This document shows, one piece after another, positions 5,500 to 11,533 of a stretch of 11,533 bases of DNA (positions are counted from its first letter, which is position 1; each line of letters starts with the position of its first letter). The notes below the pieces were generated by a model that saw nothing but the letters and a program-made list of their open reading frames with translations, ran no database searches and was not told the DNA's origin. The position numbers were made by a program, and so were the translations under genes. This DNA comes from Methylobacter sp. (GTDB lineage Bacteria > Pseudomonadota > Gammaproteobacteria > Methylococcales > Methylomonadaceae): the NCBI RefSeq assembly GCF_023227905.1, contig NZ_JALOCF010000086.1, positions 1-11,533 on the forward strand, written 5' to 3'.

Positions 5500-7167
5500 A
5501 TGAAAGCGATTACCGTTGAGTCCGAGCAAACAAATACTGATTTCCATAGGCATAATGGCGTTCTGTTGCGAGCCATGTTGATAGCCTTGGCTATGTTGCC
5601 GGCTGCGTGCAACAAGGAAGAGCAGCAAGCCAACAAAGTGCCGCCGCCTAGCCAAACGCCGGTTGTGCAGAGCGAACCCGCGCCGGCGGCAGTCGTCGCG
5701 CCGCCCACCAAACCTCTGAGCGATCTGGAATCGCTGGTGGCGCCGATTGCTTTGTATCCCGATCCGTTGCTGGCGGAGCTATTGGTGGCCTCGACCTATC
5801 CGTTCGAGGTGGTACAGGCGGCCAGGTGGCTGGAGACCAAACCCGATCTGGCAACTCTCAATAGCAAGGATTGGGATGCCAGCATCATGCGACTGGCCAG
5901 CGTGCCGCTAGTGATCAAGATGATGAACGATCATCTGGACTGGACCACGCAGCTGGGCGATGCCTTTCTGGCCAAACCCGGCGATGTCATGGTATCGATA
6001 CAAGCCTTGCGCAAGCGTGCCAAGGATGCCGGATTTTTGAAAGATAGCCCGGAACAGAAAGTCAGCGCCGAGAGGGTTGCCAAAAACAACGTGTCCACGG
6101 AAAAGATCAGCATCAAACCGGCGAAAGCCGATACGGTCTACGTGCCGCAATATAAACCGGAGGTGGTTTACCAGGCACCGCTGGCACCGCCGCCTGCAAC
6201 GGTCGTTAATGTCAATGCCGCTGTACCCGCGCCGAGCTATTACCCTAGCTATTATCCGCCGACCACGACCACTACCAGCTCTAGTAATGACAGCTGGATG
6301 AACTTCGCGACCGGCGCCGTGGTAGGCGGGTTGTTGACCTGGGGCATCATGGAATGGGCCGACGACGATGATTATTACGTCGGTCATTACTATGGGAATA
6401 GCGTCTGCCATAGCGGTAATTGTTGGTATGGCGGTGGTGGCTATTACGGCGATCGCGGTAACGTCAACTACAACAAAAATATCAATATCTCCGGCAACGA
6501 AATCAATATCGACCGCGGCGGTAATTTTAGCCAGAACGATTTGCGGCCTTCCCAGCAGCCGGCCGGTTGGCGATCCGACCCTCGGCATAGACGGGGACAG
6601 CCCTATCCGCAGGCGGCACAGCAACGGTTGGGTCGAGTCCAACAGCCGGCTTTAGCCGGGCAACGGCTTGGCGCGACGCAAACCTTGCCGGTTTCAGCCC
6701 GCGGCTTTACGGAGACCGGGCAGCGTGCCTCGGCAACTAATTTACCCGCTGAGCGACGACCTTCCAGCGCAGACATTCAAAGGCAGCTGGCGCAAAAACC
6801 GGTCGCCCAGTCCCGGCCTAAGGCGGTGCAAAACAAACCTACAGCGATGACAAGGCGATCTGCTGGCGAAAGTGCCTTGCAAGGATTAAAAACCTCGGGC
6901 CAAACATCACAGCTGCAGAGTCAGCGCGGTGCCAACAGCCGTGGCTTAACTGCGGGCAGCGGATTCACCAAACCGGCGCAAACCCAGCTGCCACGCGCCC
7001 AGCAAACCATTCAAACGCCTAGGCCGAATGCGTTTGACGCTTCGCGTAACACGCGTGCCACTCAGAACTTTAGTCAGCGTGGTGCCGCCAGCATGCAACG
7101 CTCGGCGAATGCCGGAAATCTGCGGTCTGCCGGTGGTTTTCAAGGCGGAGGCGGCAGACGTCGATGA
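5500..7167 (+). CDS. DUF3300 domain lipoprotein with low-complexity Gln/Arg-rich tail
   Basis: 555 residues. ATG at 5500 is preceded by TAAGAG at 5487-5492. A hydrophobic signal segment (about 21-36) ends in lipobox LPAAC with C37; Asn follows, so outer-membrane sorting is expected. A Pro/Ala-rich linker leads into the DUF3300 domain (about 73-300). Its hallmark opening is SDLESLVAPIALYPDPLLAELL, followed by the helical WLETKPDL and LDWTTQLGDAFL segments and then VYVPQYKPEVVY. Further on are a Gly/Ala-rich hydrophobic stretch (FATGAVVGGLLTWGIMEW), a Tyr/Gly/Asp-rich patch, and an Asn/Ile repeat (NINISGNEINIDRGGN), all common in this family. From about 355 to the end it is Gln/Arg/Ala/Ser low complexity and basic, probably disordered. 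No biochemical function is established for DUF3300 to my knowledge. The next gene is DUF2950, a common neighbour, which suggests joint action in the envelope. Confidence 0.92.
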   Translation: MKAITVESEQTNTDFHRHNGVLLRAMLIALAMLPAACNKEEQQANKVPPPSQTPVVQSEPAPAAVVAPPTKPLSDLESLVAPIALYPDPLLAELLVASTYPFEVVQAARWLETKPDLATLNSKDWDASIMRLASVPLVIKMMNDHLDWTTQLGDAFLAKPGDVMVSIQALRKRAKDAGFLKDSPEQKVSAERVAKNNVSTEKISIKPAKADTVYVPQYKPEVVYQAPLAPPPATVVNVNAAVPAPSYYPSYYPPTTTTTSSSNDSWMNFATGAVVGGLLTWGIMEWADDDDYYVGHYYGNSVCHSGNCWYGGGGYYGDRGNVNYNKNINISGNEINIDRGGNFSQNDLRPSQQPAGWRSDPRHRRGQPYPQAAQQRLGRVQQPALAGQRLGATQTLPVSARGFTETGQRASATNLPAERRPSSADIQRQLAQKPVAQSRPKAVQNKPTAMTRRSAGESALQGLKTSGQTSQLQSQRGANSRGLTAGSGFTKPAQTQLPRAQQTIQTPRPNAFDASRNTRATQNFSQRGAASMQRSANAGNLRSAGGFQGGGGRRR

Positions 7168-7270
7168 TGAATCCGTTCGCAAGTATTTTTAATGGGTTGG
7201 ATAAATGCAGGCGTCATTCGTTATGTACTCCTAGGTCAATATCCGCCGATTTCACTCAAGCTTTTCAGAC

Positions 7271-7275
7271 AGAGG
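7271..7275 (+). promoter_or_regulatory. Ribosome binding site fixing the DUF2950 start
   Basis: AGAGG lies 8 bases before the ATG at 7284. It supports that start over the upstream in-frame ATG at 7164, which overlaps the DUF3300 stop as ATGA. The later start also puts the signal peptide at the N-terminus. Confidence 0.6.
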
Positions 7276-7283
7276 TTTTCTCC

Positions 7284-8252
7284 ATGAATCGCAAAACGAC
7301 ACACATTTTGCTGGCGACCCTTATTTCAGCATCTTTAACGGCTCAGGCGGAAACACAGCCGCTTGCAGTGGCCGCGCCTGCCGTGGCAAATATTGTCGCG
7401 GCAAAAAAATTTTCCAATCCTGATGAAGCTGTCAAGGCATTGCTGGAAGTCCTCGTCAGCAAGGATAACGGACAATTGATTGCGTTGTTCGGCAACCAGG
7501 AGACCGAGTTGTTATCGTCCGGTGATACAGTCGAAGATAACAACAACCGAGCGGAATTTGTCGCCTTGGCCCAGAAAAAAATGCGGATAGAAGCGTCGGG
7601 CGAAGACAAAGCCATTCTGCATGTCGGCAGCAACGATTGGCCCTTTCCGATTCCGATCGTGAAAAAAGGCGATAACTGGCAGTTCGATGCCGAGCAAGGC
7701 AGCCAGGAAATTTTGAATCGACGTATCGGCCGTAACGAGCTCAGTGTGGTAGCAGCGATGCGTGGCTATGTTGAAGCCCAATTCGAGTATGCCAATGTGG
7801 ATAGGGACGGTGACGGTGTGTCCGAGTACGCCCAAAAGTTGCAGAGCGAACCGGGCAAGTTTGATGGCCTGTTCTGGGAAGTCGAGGAAGGGCAGTCGCA
7901 AAGTCCGCTCGGGCTGCTGTTTGCGCAAGCCAAAGCCGAAGGCTACAAAACCCGGGAGGCAAGCGAAGAGCCTTCGCCCTATCACGGCTATTTCTACCGC
8001 ATACTGACCCGGCAAGGTGCCGCTGTGCCTGGCGGCAAGTACGACTACATCATCAACGGCAATATGATTGCCGGCTTCGGCTTGGTCGCCTTTCCCGCCC
8101 AATACGGTTCATCCGGCATCATGACCTTCGCAGTCAATCATCAGGGTAAGGTTTTTCAAAAAGATTTGGGTCAAAAAACCGCGGAAGCCGTCGAGAAGTT
8201 GGAAGAGTACAACCCGGATTCGACTTGGGAACCATTCCAGGCACCCGAATAA
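7284..8252 (+). CDS. DUF2950 family exported protein
   Basis: 322 residues from ATG 7284. The signal peptide MNRKTTHILLATLISASL is followed by a likely cleavage after TAQA (residue 22). The mature protein shows the DUF2950 pattern: F.NPDEAVKALLEVL near the N-terminus, LFGNQETELLSSGD, NDWPFPIPIVKKGDNWQFD, the EILNRRIGRNELSVVAAMRGYVEAQFEYA segment, a DRDGDGVSEYAQKL stretch with an acidic calcium-loop look, then SPYHGYFYRILTRQG and a C-terminal half with FGLVAFPAQYGSSGIMTF. It should be periplasmic, and no enzymatic motif is evident. It lies 116 bases after the DUF3300 gene, the usual partner. An alternative start at 7164 overlaps the DUF3300 stop and would add 40 residues before the signal peptide, which is unlikely. 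The family assignment is strong and the function unknown. Confidence 0.92.
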   Translation: MNRKTTHILLATLISASLTAQAETQPLAVAAPAVANIVAAKKFSNPDEAVKALLEVLVSKDNGQLIALFGNQETELLSSGDTVEDNNNRAEFVALAQKKMRIEASGEDKAILHVGSNDWPFPIPIVKKGDNWQFDAEQGSQEILNRRIGRNELSVVAAMRGYVEAQFEYANVDRDGDGVSEYAQKLQSEPGKFDGLFWEVEEGQSQSPLGLLFAQAKAEGYKTREASEEPSPYHGYFYRILTRQGAAVPGGKYDYIINGNMIAGFGLVAFPAQYGSSGIMTFAVNHQGKVFQKDLGQKTAEAVEKLEEYNPDSTWEPFQAPE

Positions 8253-8335
8253 ACGGGCTCATTAATGCATTCTTGGCAAGGTCGCGAAGCTTGTCGTTTC
8301 GAGACTCAGCCATGAGATTCAAGCTTAAATTTATC

Positions 8336-8340
8336 AGGAG
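8336..8340 (+). promoter_or_regulatory. Ribosome binding site fixing the glycine-zipper gene start
   Basis: AGGAG lies 7 bases before ATG 8348. It marks that ATG, rather than the in-frame codons back to 8225 that overlap DUF2950, as the start. Confidence 0.6.
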
Positions 8341-8347
8341 ATCAATA

Positions 8348-8779
8348 ATGTTAAGTACAAATTACATGCGTTTAAGCGTCGGTGTCTGCACTATCGTTTT
8401 CGCCGGTCTAGCGCAGGCGGAGATTAGCTTTGACCAAGCCAAAGCCGAGTGTCAAAGCATCGCTCAACAGCAATCCAGTGCATCGGTCCCAGCTCAGCAA
8501 CCGCAAACTGGCGGTCGTGCCAAAGGAGCTGCTGCCGGTGCCTTGGCCGGTGCCGCCAAGGGCAAAAGTAAGGCCAACCAGTATGGCAATGTGCCTGATG
8601 AGGTCGCCGAGGAATATACCCGCAACCAAATGCAGGACGCCGCCAAGATGGGGGCTGCCGCAGGCGCAGCAAAACAGCGTAAGCAACAAGCACAAGCCCA
8701 GCAACAACAAAGTGCGTCGGCCGATGCCTATACTCAAGCGTATAACGCCTGTATGGCAGCCAAGGGATTTGCGTGGTAA
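8348..8779 (+). CDS. Exported glycine-zipper protein
   Basis: 143 residues. ATG 8348 with AGGAG at 8336-8340. The signal peptide ends AQA (residue 24). The mature chain has one cysteine near the start (C35), then a perfect glycine zipper: glycines at 56, 60, 64, 68 and 72, every fourth residue with mostly Ala and Lys between. A Gln/Ala-rich helical segment follows with a second short GAAAGAAK run (about 104-111) and many Gln. The end YTQAYNACMAAKGFAW carries the second cysteine (C135), so one disulfide between C35 and C135 is possible. Glycine-zipper segments pack helices in membranes or oligomers, and similar outer-membrane or periplasmic proteins are widespread in proteobacteria. The YxxAYxxCMxxKG-type ending is familiar from that group. 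Exact function unknown. Confidence 0.82.
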   Translation: MLSTNYMRLSVGVCTIVFAGLAQAEISFDQAKAECQSIAQQQSSASVPAQQPQTGGRAKGAAAGALAGAAKGKSKANQYGNVPDEVAEEYTRNQMQDAAKMGAAAGAAKQRKQQAQAQQQQSASADAYTQAYNACMAAKGFAW

Positions 8780-8870
8780 TTGTTTCGATCCTCAACATAG
8801 ACGCCATTCCCTATAACTGAATAAACAAACAGTGACGAGATTTTTTAACAATAAACGATAGGATGGAAAA

Positions 8871-9167
8871 ATGGTAAGCAGAATAATGTTGTTAGCTGGT
8901 TGTTTTGTTTTGTCTTCAGCCGCATTCGCTAATGCCGATTGTGTGAGGACGGCCACTGGCAAAGTGGTTTGTGGTAATGGCGAGAATGCCGGCAGCTACA
9001 ACCCAAACACTAGAACTGTCAAGAAGACTGAAACTAACGACCTCGGCGTTAAAACCACTGAAACCAGTCGGGGTGGCGAAGCCAAAACCAAAAACGGTGT
9101 GGGCGTTGTCCAGACACCGGGCGGCACAACCTGTGTTAAGACCCGTAATAATCAAGGCTGTAAATAA
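8871..9167 (+). CDS. Small secreted four-cysteine protein, unknown function
   Basis: 98 residues, ATG 8871, with a TAGGATGG ribosome site just upstream. The signal peptide ends ANA (residue 22). The mature protein is about 76 residues, polar and Thr/Gly/Lys/Asn-rich, with few hydrophobic residues. It has two cysteine pairs, C24/C34 near the start and C88/C97 at the end, flanked by similar phrases (CVRTATGK and CVKTRNNQ). This suggests two small disulfide loops or one covalent clamp linking the ends. The LLAGC at residues 7-11 looks like a lipobox but comes after too short a hydrophobic segment, so I treat it as part of the signal peptide. I do not recognise a family. It may serve as a surface or periplasmic binding peptide; this is speculation. 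Confidence 0.7.
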   Translation: MVSRIMLLAGCFVLSSAAFANADCVRTATGKVVCGNGENAGSYNPNTRTVKKTETNDLGVKTTETSRGGEAKTKNGVGVVQTPGGTTCVKTRNNQGCK

Positions 9168-9185
9168 CAGCTATTTAATTTTTTT
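9157..9185 (+). terminator. Weak terminator after the four-cysteine protein gene
   Basis: GCTGT (9157-9161) pairs with ACAGC (9167-9171) around AAATA. An alternative pairing is TAAATA with TATTTA (9161-9177). T-rich sequence follows, with seven Ts at 9179-9185. The stem is short and overlaps the stop codon (9165-9167), so termination is probably partial. Confidence 0.4.
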
Positions 9186-9224
9186 ATGTAGTTGAAACTC
9201 ATACCCAAAATTAGGAATGAAGAA

Positions 9225-9749
9225 ATGAAATATAAACACCTAGCCATGCTTGTCGCTTTCGCAACTGCTAGTCTTCCAGCGATTAATAATGTCGCCTATG
9301 CTGAAGGAGAGACGCCGCCATCCGCTGCTCCATCTGCCGATGTAGCAGCAGAGAGCAACGAAATCAAGATGTTTCGTTTTGCCACTCGCATGGATAAGCT
9401 GGAATTCGTCAAGCAGGCGATGCACTTAAATGCGGACCAAGAAAAAAAGTTTTTGGAGCAATATGATCGTTATGACATCGAATTAGCGTCGTTAAACGAC
9501 GAACGATTGTCGATCATTAAGGACTATGCGGCTAACTTTGAAAAAATCACCGATAAGGATGCCGATAAACTGGTCAAACGTTCACTCAATTTCCGCAAAC
9601 AGCGCACCGCGCTGCTTGAAAAATATTATGCCAAAGTGGCAAAAGCCACTTCGAAAGTAATCGCAGCACGTTTTCTGCAAGTAGAGGCTGTTTTACAAGG
9701 TGCCGGCGATGTGGTTATTGGCTCGTCAATTCCTTTGATGGAAAAGTAG
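9225..9749 (+). CDS. Helical periplasmic protein, Spy/CpxP-like in style
   Basis: 174 residues from ATG 9225, with AGGAATGA at 9213-9220. An in-frame TTG at 9192 has no ribosome site and would put residues before the signal peptide. Cleavage is expected after AYA (residue 26). The mature protein begins with an acidic Pro/Ser linker, then a largely helical, charged region (about residues 45-155). Phrases such as LEFVKQAMHLNADQEKKFLEQYDRY resemble the Leu-Thr-x-x-Gln start of the Spy/CpxP/LTXXQ group (helical periplasmic chaperones and stress sensors). The C-terminal phrase ARFLQVEAVLQ is one I associate with a conserved family of unnamed periplasmic proteins, often followed by LQIAS-type ends; here the end is DVVIGSSIPLMEK. 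The likeness to Spy is by pattern only. It follows other exported proteins in the same direction and may act with DUF3300/DUF2950 in the envelope. Confidence 0.8.
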   Translation: MKYKHLAMLVAFATASLPAINNVAYAEGETPPSAAPSADVAAESNEIKMFRFATRMDKLEFVKQAMHLNADQEKKFLEQYDRYDIELASLNDERLSIIKDYAANFEKITDKDADKLVKRSLNFRKQRTALLEKYYAKVAKATSKVIAARFLQVEAVLQGAGDVVIGSSIPLMEK

Positions 9750-9756
9750 TCCTCAT

Positions 9757-9804
9757 TCTTCAGCCTGAGGCAAACCATTAACGGGATTGCCGATTAGCTG
9801 AAGA
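9757..9804 (+). terminator. Large intergenic hairpin after the Spy-like gene
   Basis: TCTTCAGC (9757-9764) pairs with GCTGAAGA (9797-9804), and inside it GGCAA (9769-9773) pairs with TTGCC (9787-9791). Together they can fold into one two-part stem beginning 7 bases after the stop at 9749. No T-run follows, so it may be a stabilising or partial terminator structure. Confidence 0.4.
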
Positions 9805-9903
9805 GTGACTAAGCAAGAAAAGCTAAATCCCCTAATGTTAGCTTGCAACAGTAACCCCATACTTTCCAAGCTCATTTTATATCCATGTTTTACCGGAGAA
9901 CCT

Positions 9904-10677
9904 ATGAATTTGAATAAACTAAATTATCTTACTATCGCAATATCCATGGCTTTAGCCGGCTGTAGCATGGTTCGAAGCGGTACTAATGATATTAAGGCTG
10001 AAGCCGTGGAACCCGCGCCCGATGCAGGTTTCATCGAACACCCTGAGCTACAAAGCAAGCGTGCCGATTTACCGTTTCAAAAAGTCTGGATTAAACCCGG
10101 TTTTGACAAATCGAACTATCGCGAGCTGATCGTTGCCCCGGTCAACACCGAATACATGCAAAAAATGGATTGGCTGCATAGCATCAGTAGCGCCAATATC
10201 ATTGGCGATGTCAAAAAAGATACTGAAGAACTGGCGGTGTATTTTCGCCAACAAGTCATCAAAAAATTCAGGGAAGACCCTAACCATCGCTTTACTTTGA
10301 ACGACTATGCGAACCAGCACAGGCAACCGGCCTTGCAGTTGGAGATTGCATTGATCGAAGTCATGCCTTCCCAATCCATGCTGCACGCACTGAGTTGGGC
10401 GGGTCCTCTCGGTACTGGAACAGCGGCAGGCGCGATTAACCAACGCCGGGCAGCCTTCGAAGCACGCTTACGCGATGTTCAAACAGGCGAAGTAGTAGCC
10501 ACTTTTGCCGACCGCGACATGCAAGATGCCGGGCCAATAGATTTGACTCGTCTCACTTGGTATGGGCCCGCCAAAGGCATCATGGATCGTTGGGCCGATC
10601 AATTCGTCCAGATCGCCAATCGCAAACCGGGTGAAATGGTGACCGATCCGACACCGTTTACGCTAAGACCGCTTTGA
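9904..10677 (+). CDS. DUF3313-like lipoprotein
   Basis: 257 residues from ATG 9904, with GGAGAA at 9895-9900. The ATG is chosen because the signal sequence and lipobox LAGC (C20) follow at once. Starts from 9805 would add 33 residues before the signal sequence. Ser at +2 predicts outer-membrane sorting. The mature sequence has the DUF3313 feel: FQKVWIKPGFDKSNYRELIVAPVNTEYM early, a middle helix (DTEELAVYFRQQVIKKF), a strand segment LQLEIALIEVMPS, a small Gly/Ala-rich turn (AGPLGTGTAAGAINQRRAAFEARLRDVQTGEVVATFADR), and a final amphipathic helix ending in PFTLRPL. These lipoproteins are of unknown role. The assignment is from memory of the family pattern, so treat it as probable. The long hairpin upstream suggests a separate transcript from the Spy-like gene. 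Confidence 0.75.
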   Translation: MNLNKLNYLTIAISMALAGCSMVRSGTNDIKAEAVEPAPDAGFIEHPELQSKRADLPFQKVWIKPGFDKSNYRELIVAPVNTEYMQKMDWLHSISSANIIGDVKKDTEELAVYFRQQVIKKFREDPNHRFTLNDYANQHRQPALQLEIALIEVMPSQSMLHALSWAGPLGTGTAAGAINQRRAAFEARLRDVQTGEVVATFADRDMQDAGPIDLTRLTWYGPAKGIMDRWADQFVQIANRKPGEMVTDPTPFTLRPL

Positions 10678-10952
10678 TAACCTATAGCCATCGCTGCTGC
10701 CATGCAGTGGATGGCTGTGTGTTGGCTAACCTTGATAGTAACGATGATGGCAATCGACAGCTAGGCTTATTGATTGCTGTCGCGTTGAGGCCTAACGTAA
10801 TACCTGTGCAACAAAGACCAGGCATACTGTTAGCCATAAACAAGGTATTTATTTGAGCTGTTTACGGGGTGGAAGTTGGCAAAATCGATGAAGAATACCC
10901 ACGATAAATATAAAAATTTTTTTATCCGATTAATTATTAGCCGTAAATATTC
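10678..10952. other. Gap with several inverted repeats, no convincing gene
   Basis: Between the DUF3313-like stop and the next ATG there are 275 bases. Visible structures: AGCCAT/ATGGCT (10686-10691 with 10711-10716); CGACAGC/GCTGTCG (10755-10761 with 10776-10782); and an AT-rich dyad GATAAA/TTTATC (10903-10908 with 10921-10926) around a run of As and seven Ts (10917-10923). A 60-codon frame starting with TTG at 10674 and some antisense frames are open but lack ribosome sites. The stretch could be a 3' UTR, a small RNA or a decayed element. Confidence 0.4.
10755..10782. repeat. 7-bp inverted repeat in the 10.7-kb gap
   Basis: CGACAGC (10755-10761) and GCTGTCG (10776-10782) are exact complements with a 14-base loop. 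No T-run follows on the + strand. It may be a terminator variant or part of a structured RNA. Confidence 0.35.
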
Positions 10953-11533
10953 ATGATTAAAACAAGTGTCCAACCCTCGATCGCGCATTTGCCGACTAGG
11001 TTTTTAAGATTTCCCGCATTGGCTTTAGTCGTTTTGTTAATTCAGGGTTGCGCCACGCCGGTGGGTATCGAACCGGTAGATATTCAGACCGGTTATCGGT
11101 TGAATACAGAGAACGCTTTATCATCGGGAAGTCCTTCCGAAGCTTCAAAAACGGTGCTCAGACGCAATGGACTGATGGATAGGTTCGAAAATGAGCCTGA
11201 AAAAGTGCTGGCCGAACTCCACGCCGAACTTAAACCAAGTGGCGATGAGGACAAATTGTTCGCATTGGCGGAGTTGTCGTTGCTGCATGGTCAAAAAACA
11301 GAAGATCATGCCTATTTCCTGGCGGCCGCGGTTTATGCCTGGTCGCTGCTGTTTCCGGGAGATAGTCAAACGATTCAGTTTAAGCCTTCCGATTCACGCT
11401 ACCGGTTAACCTATGATCTCTATAATCAAGCACTTGCGCAAGGCTTGGCAAATCCAGATGGAGATGATGGAGTTGAAGTTGAAATCAAACCGGGACGTTA
11501 TCAACTGCCTTTCGGCACATTGGATTTATCCCA
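10953..11533 (+). CDS. N-terminal part of a lipoprotein resembling large periplasmic alpha/beta-hydrolases (runs off the window)
   Basis: Open frame from ATG 10953 to the last base, 193 codons plus two bases. An in-frame TAA at 10944 leaves this ATG as the first possible start, although no good ribosome site precedes it. The signal region (about 17-32) ends in lipobox IQGC with C33, and Ala at +2 predicts outer-membrane sorting. The mature part contains TVLRRNGLMDRFENEPEKVLAELHAEL, then GDEDKLFALAELSLLHGQKT and YFLAAAVYAWSLLFPGD, then the RYRLTYDLYNQALAQGL segment. I associate this series with the N-terminal helical region of long (about 550-650 residue) putative hydrolase lipoproteins, where the alpha/beta-hydrolase fold with its Ser-His-Asp triad follows later. 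The catalytic part is outside this window, so the hydrolase identity is inference. Confidence 0.7.
   Translation, partial: MIKTSVQPSIAHLPTRFLRFPALALVVLLIQGCATPVGIEPVDIQTGYRLNTENALSSGSPSEASKTVLRRNGLMDRFENEPEKVLAELHAELKPSGDEDKLFALAELSLLHGQKTEDHAYFLAAAVYAWSLLFPGDSQTIQFKPSDSRYRLTYDLYNQALAQGLANPDGDDGVEVEIKPGRYQLPFGTLDLS

Noticed and set aside
5908..6642. 244-codon antisense frame inside the DUF3300 gene
   Set aside because: It is opposite a well-supported gene and has a repetitive Ile/Val/Ala/Asp composition that mirrors the repeats of the sense strand, with no recognised domain.
7164..7283. Earlier start for the DUF2950 gene overlapping the DUF3300 stop as ATGA
   Set aside because: It would put 40 residues before the signal peptide. 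ATG 7284 has a proper AGAGG site and begins with the signal peptide.
8225..8347. Upstream extension of the glycine-zipper gene into the end of DUF2950
   Set aside because: AGGAG at 8336-8340 and the signal peptide both point to ATG 8348.
8889..8903. LLAGC read as a lipobox in the four-cysteine protein
   Set aside because: Only ten residues precede the cysteine, too short for a lipoprotein signal. An ANA cleavage site follows at residue 22.
9192..9224. TTG start for the Spy-like gene
   Set aside because: No ribosome site, and it would add 11 residues before the signal peptide. ATG 9225 has AGGAATGA.
9805..9903. Upstream start for the DUF3313-like lipoprotein
   Set aside because: It would add 33 residues before the lipoprotein signal and begin inside the hairpin. 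ATG 9904 has GGAGAA.
10674..10856. 60-codon frame starting TTG in the gap after the DUF3313-like gene
   Set aside because: It starts inside the previous stop region, has no ribosome site, and runs through two dyads. Kept only as a note in the gap entry.

Overview
The window reads as one chromosomal stretch of a Gram-negative bacterium with moderate GC. Every convincing gene is on the + strand. The protein families are a DUF3300 and DUF2950 pair, a glycine-zipper periplasmic protein, DUF3313-like and hydrolase-type lipoproteins, and a GAF-PAS sigma54 activator. This mix fits a gammaproteobacterium, and my best guess is a Methylococcales-type methanotroph. That placement is inference from gene content and style; no marker gene here proves it. 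I see no rRNA, tRNA, CRISPR array, intact insertion sequence or phage gene.

Layout: (1) 1-222 is the C-terminal end of an unrecognised gene, closed by a near-perfect hairpin. (2) 324-1730 is a coiled-coil lipoprotein with a second hydrophobic anchor at its C-terminus. (3) 1854-2627 is a lipoprotein with an EF-hand-like acidic loop and what looks like a META (HslJ-like) domain broken off shortly after its conserved DCNR. (4) 2826-4799 encodes a GAF-PAS-AAA+-HTH sigma54 activator, preceded by a TATAAT promoter. (5) The intergenic region 4800-4957 holds a hairpin, a 15-bp palindrome and a good sigma54 promoter. These lead into a small ABM-fold gene (4958-5290), which overlaps an undescribed 49-codon ORF (5283-5432) with a very strong ribosome binding site. 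(6) 5500-9749 is a tandem run of exported proteins: DUF3300 lipoprotein, DUF2950 protein, glycine-zipper protein, a four-cysteine small secreted protein, and a helical Spy-like periplasmic protein. (7) 9904-10677 is a DUF3313-like lipoprotein. After a non-coding stretch rich in inverted repeats, 10953 to the window end is the N-terminal part of a lipoprotein resembling large periplasmic alpha/beta-hydrolases.

How it fits together: nine of the eleven full or partial genes that show an N-terminus carry a signal peptide or lipobox (the activator and the ABM protein do not), so this is an envelope-protein locus. All five lipoproteins lack Asp at position +2, so by the Lol rule they should go to the outer membrane. 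The clearest regulatory hypothesis is that the 2826-4799 activator binds the palindrome at 4876-4890 and drives the sigma54 promoter at 4930-4945. That would express the ABM protein and the small ORF, and possibly the DUF3300/DUF2950 genes beyond.
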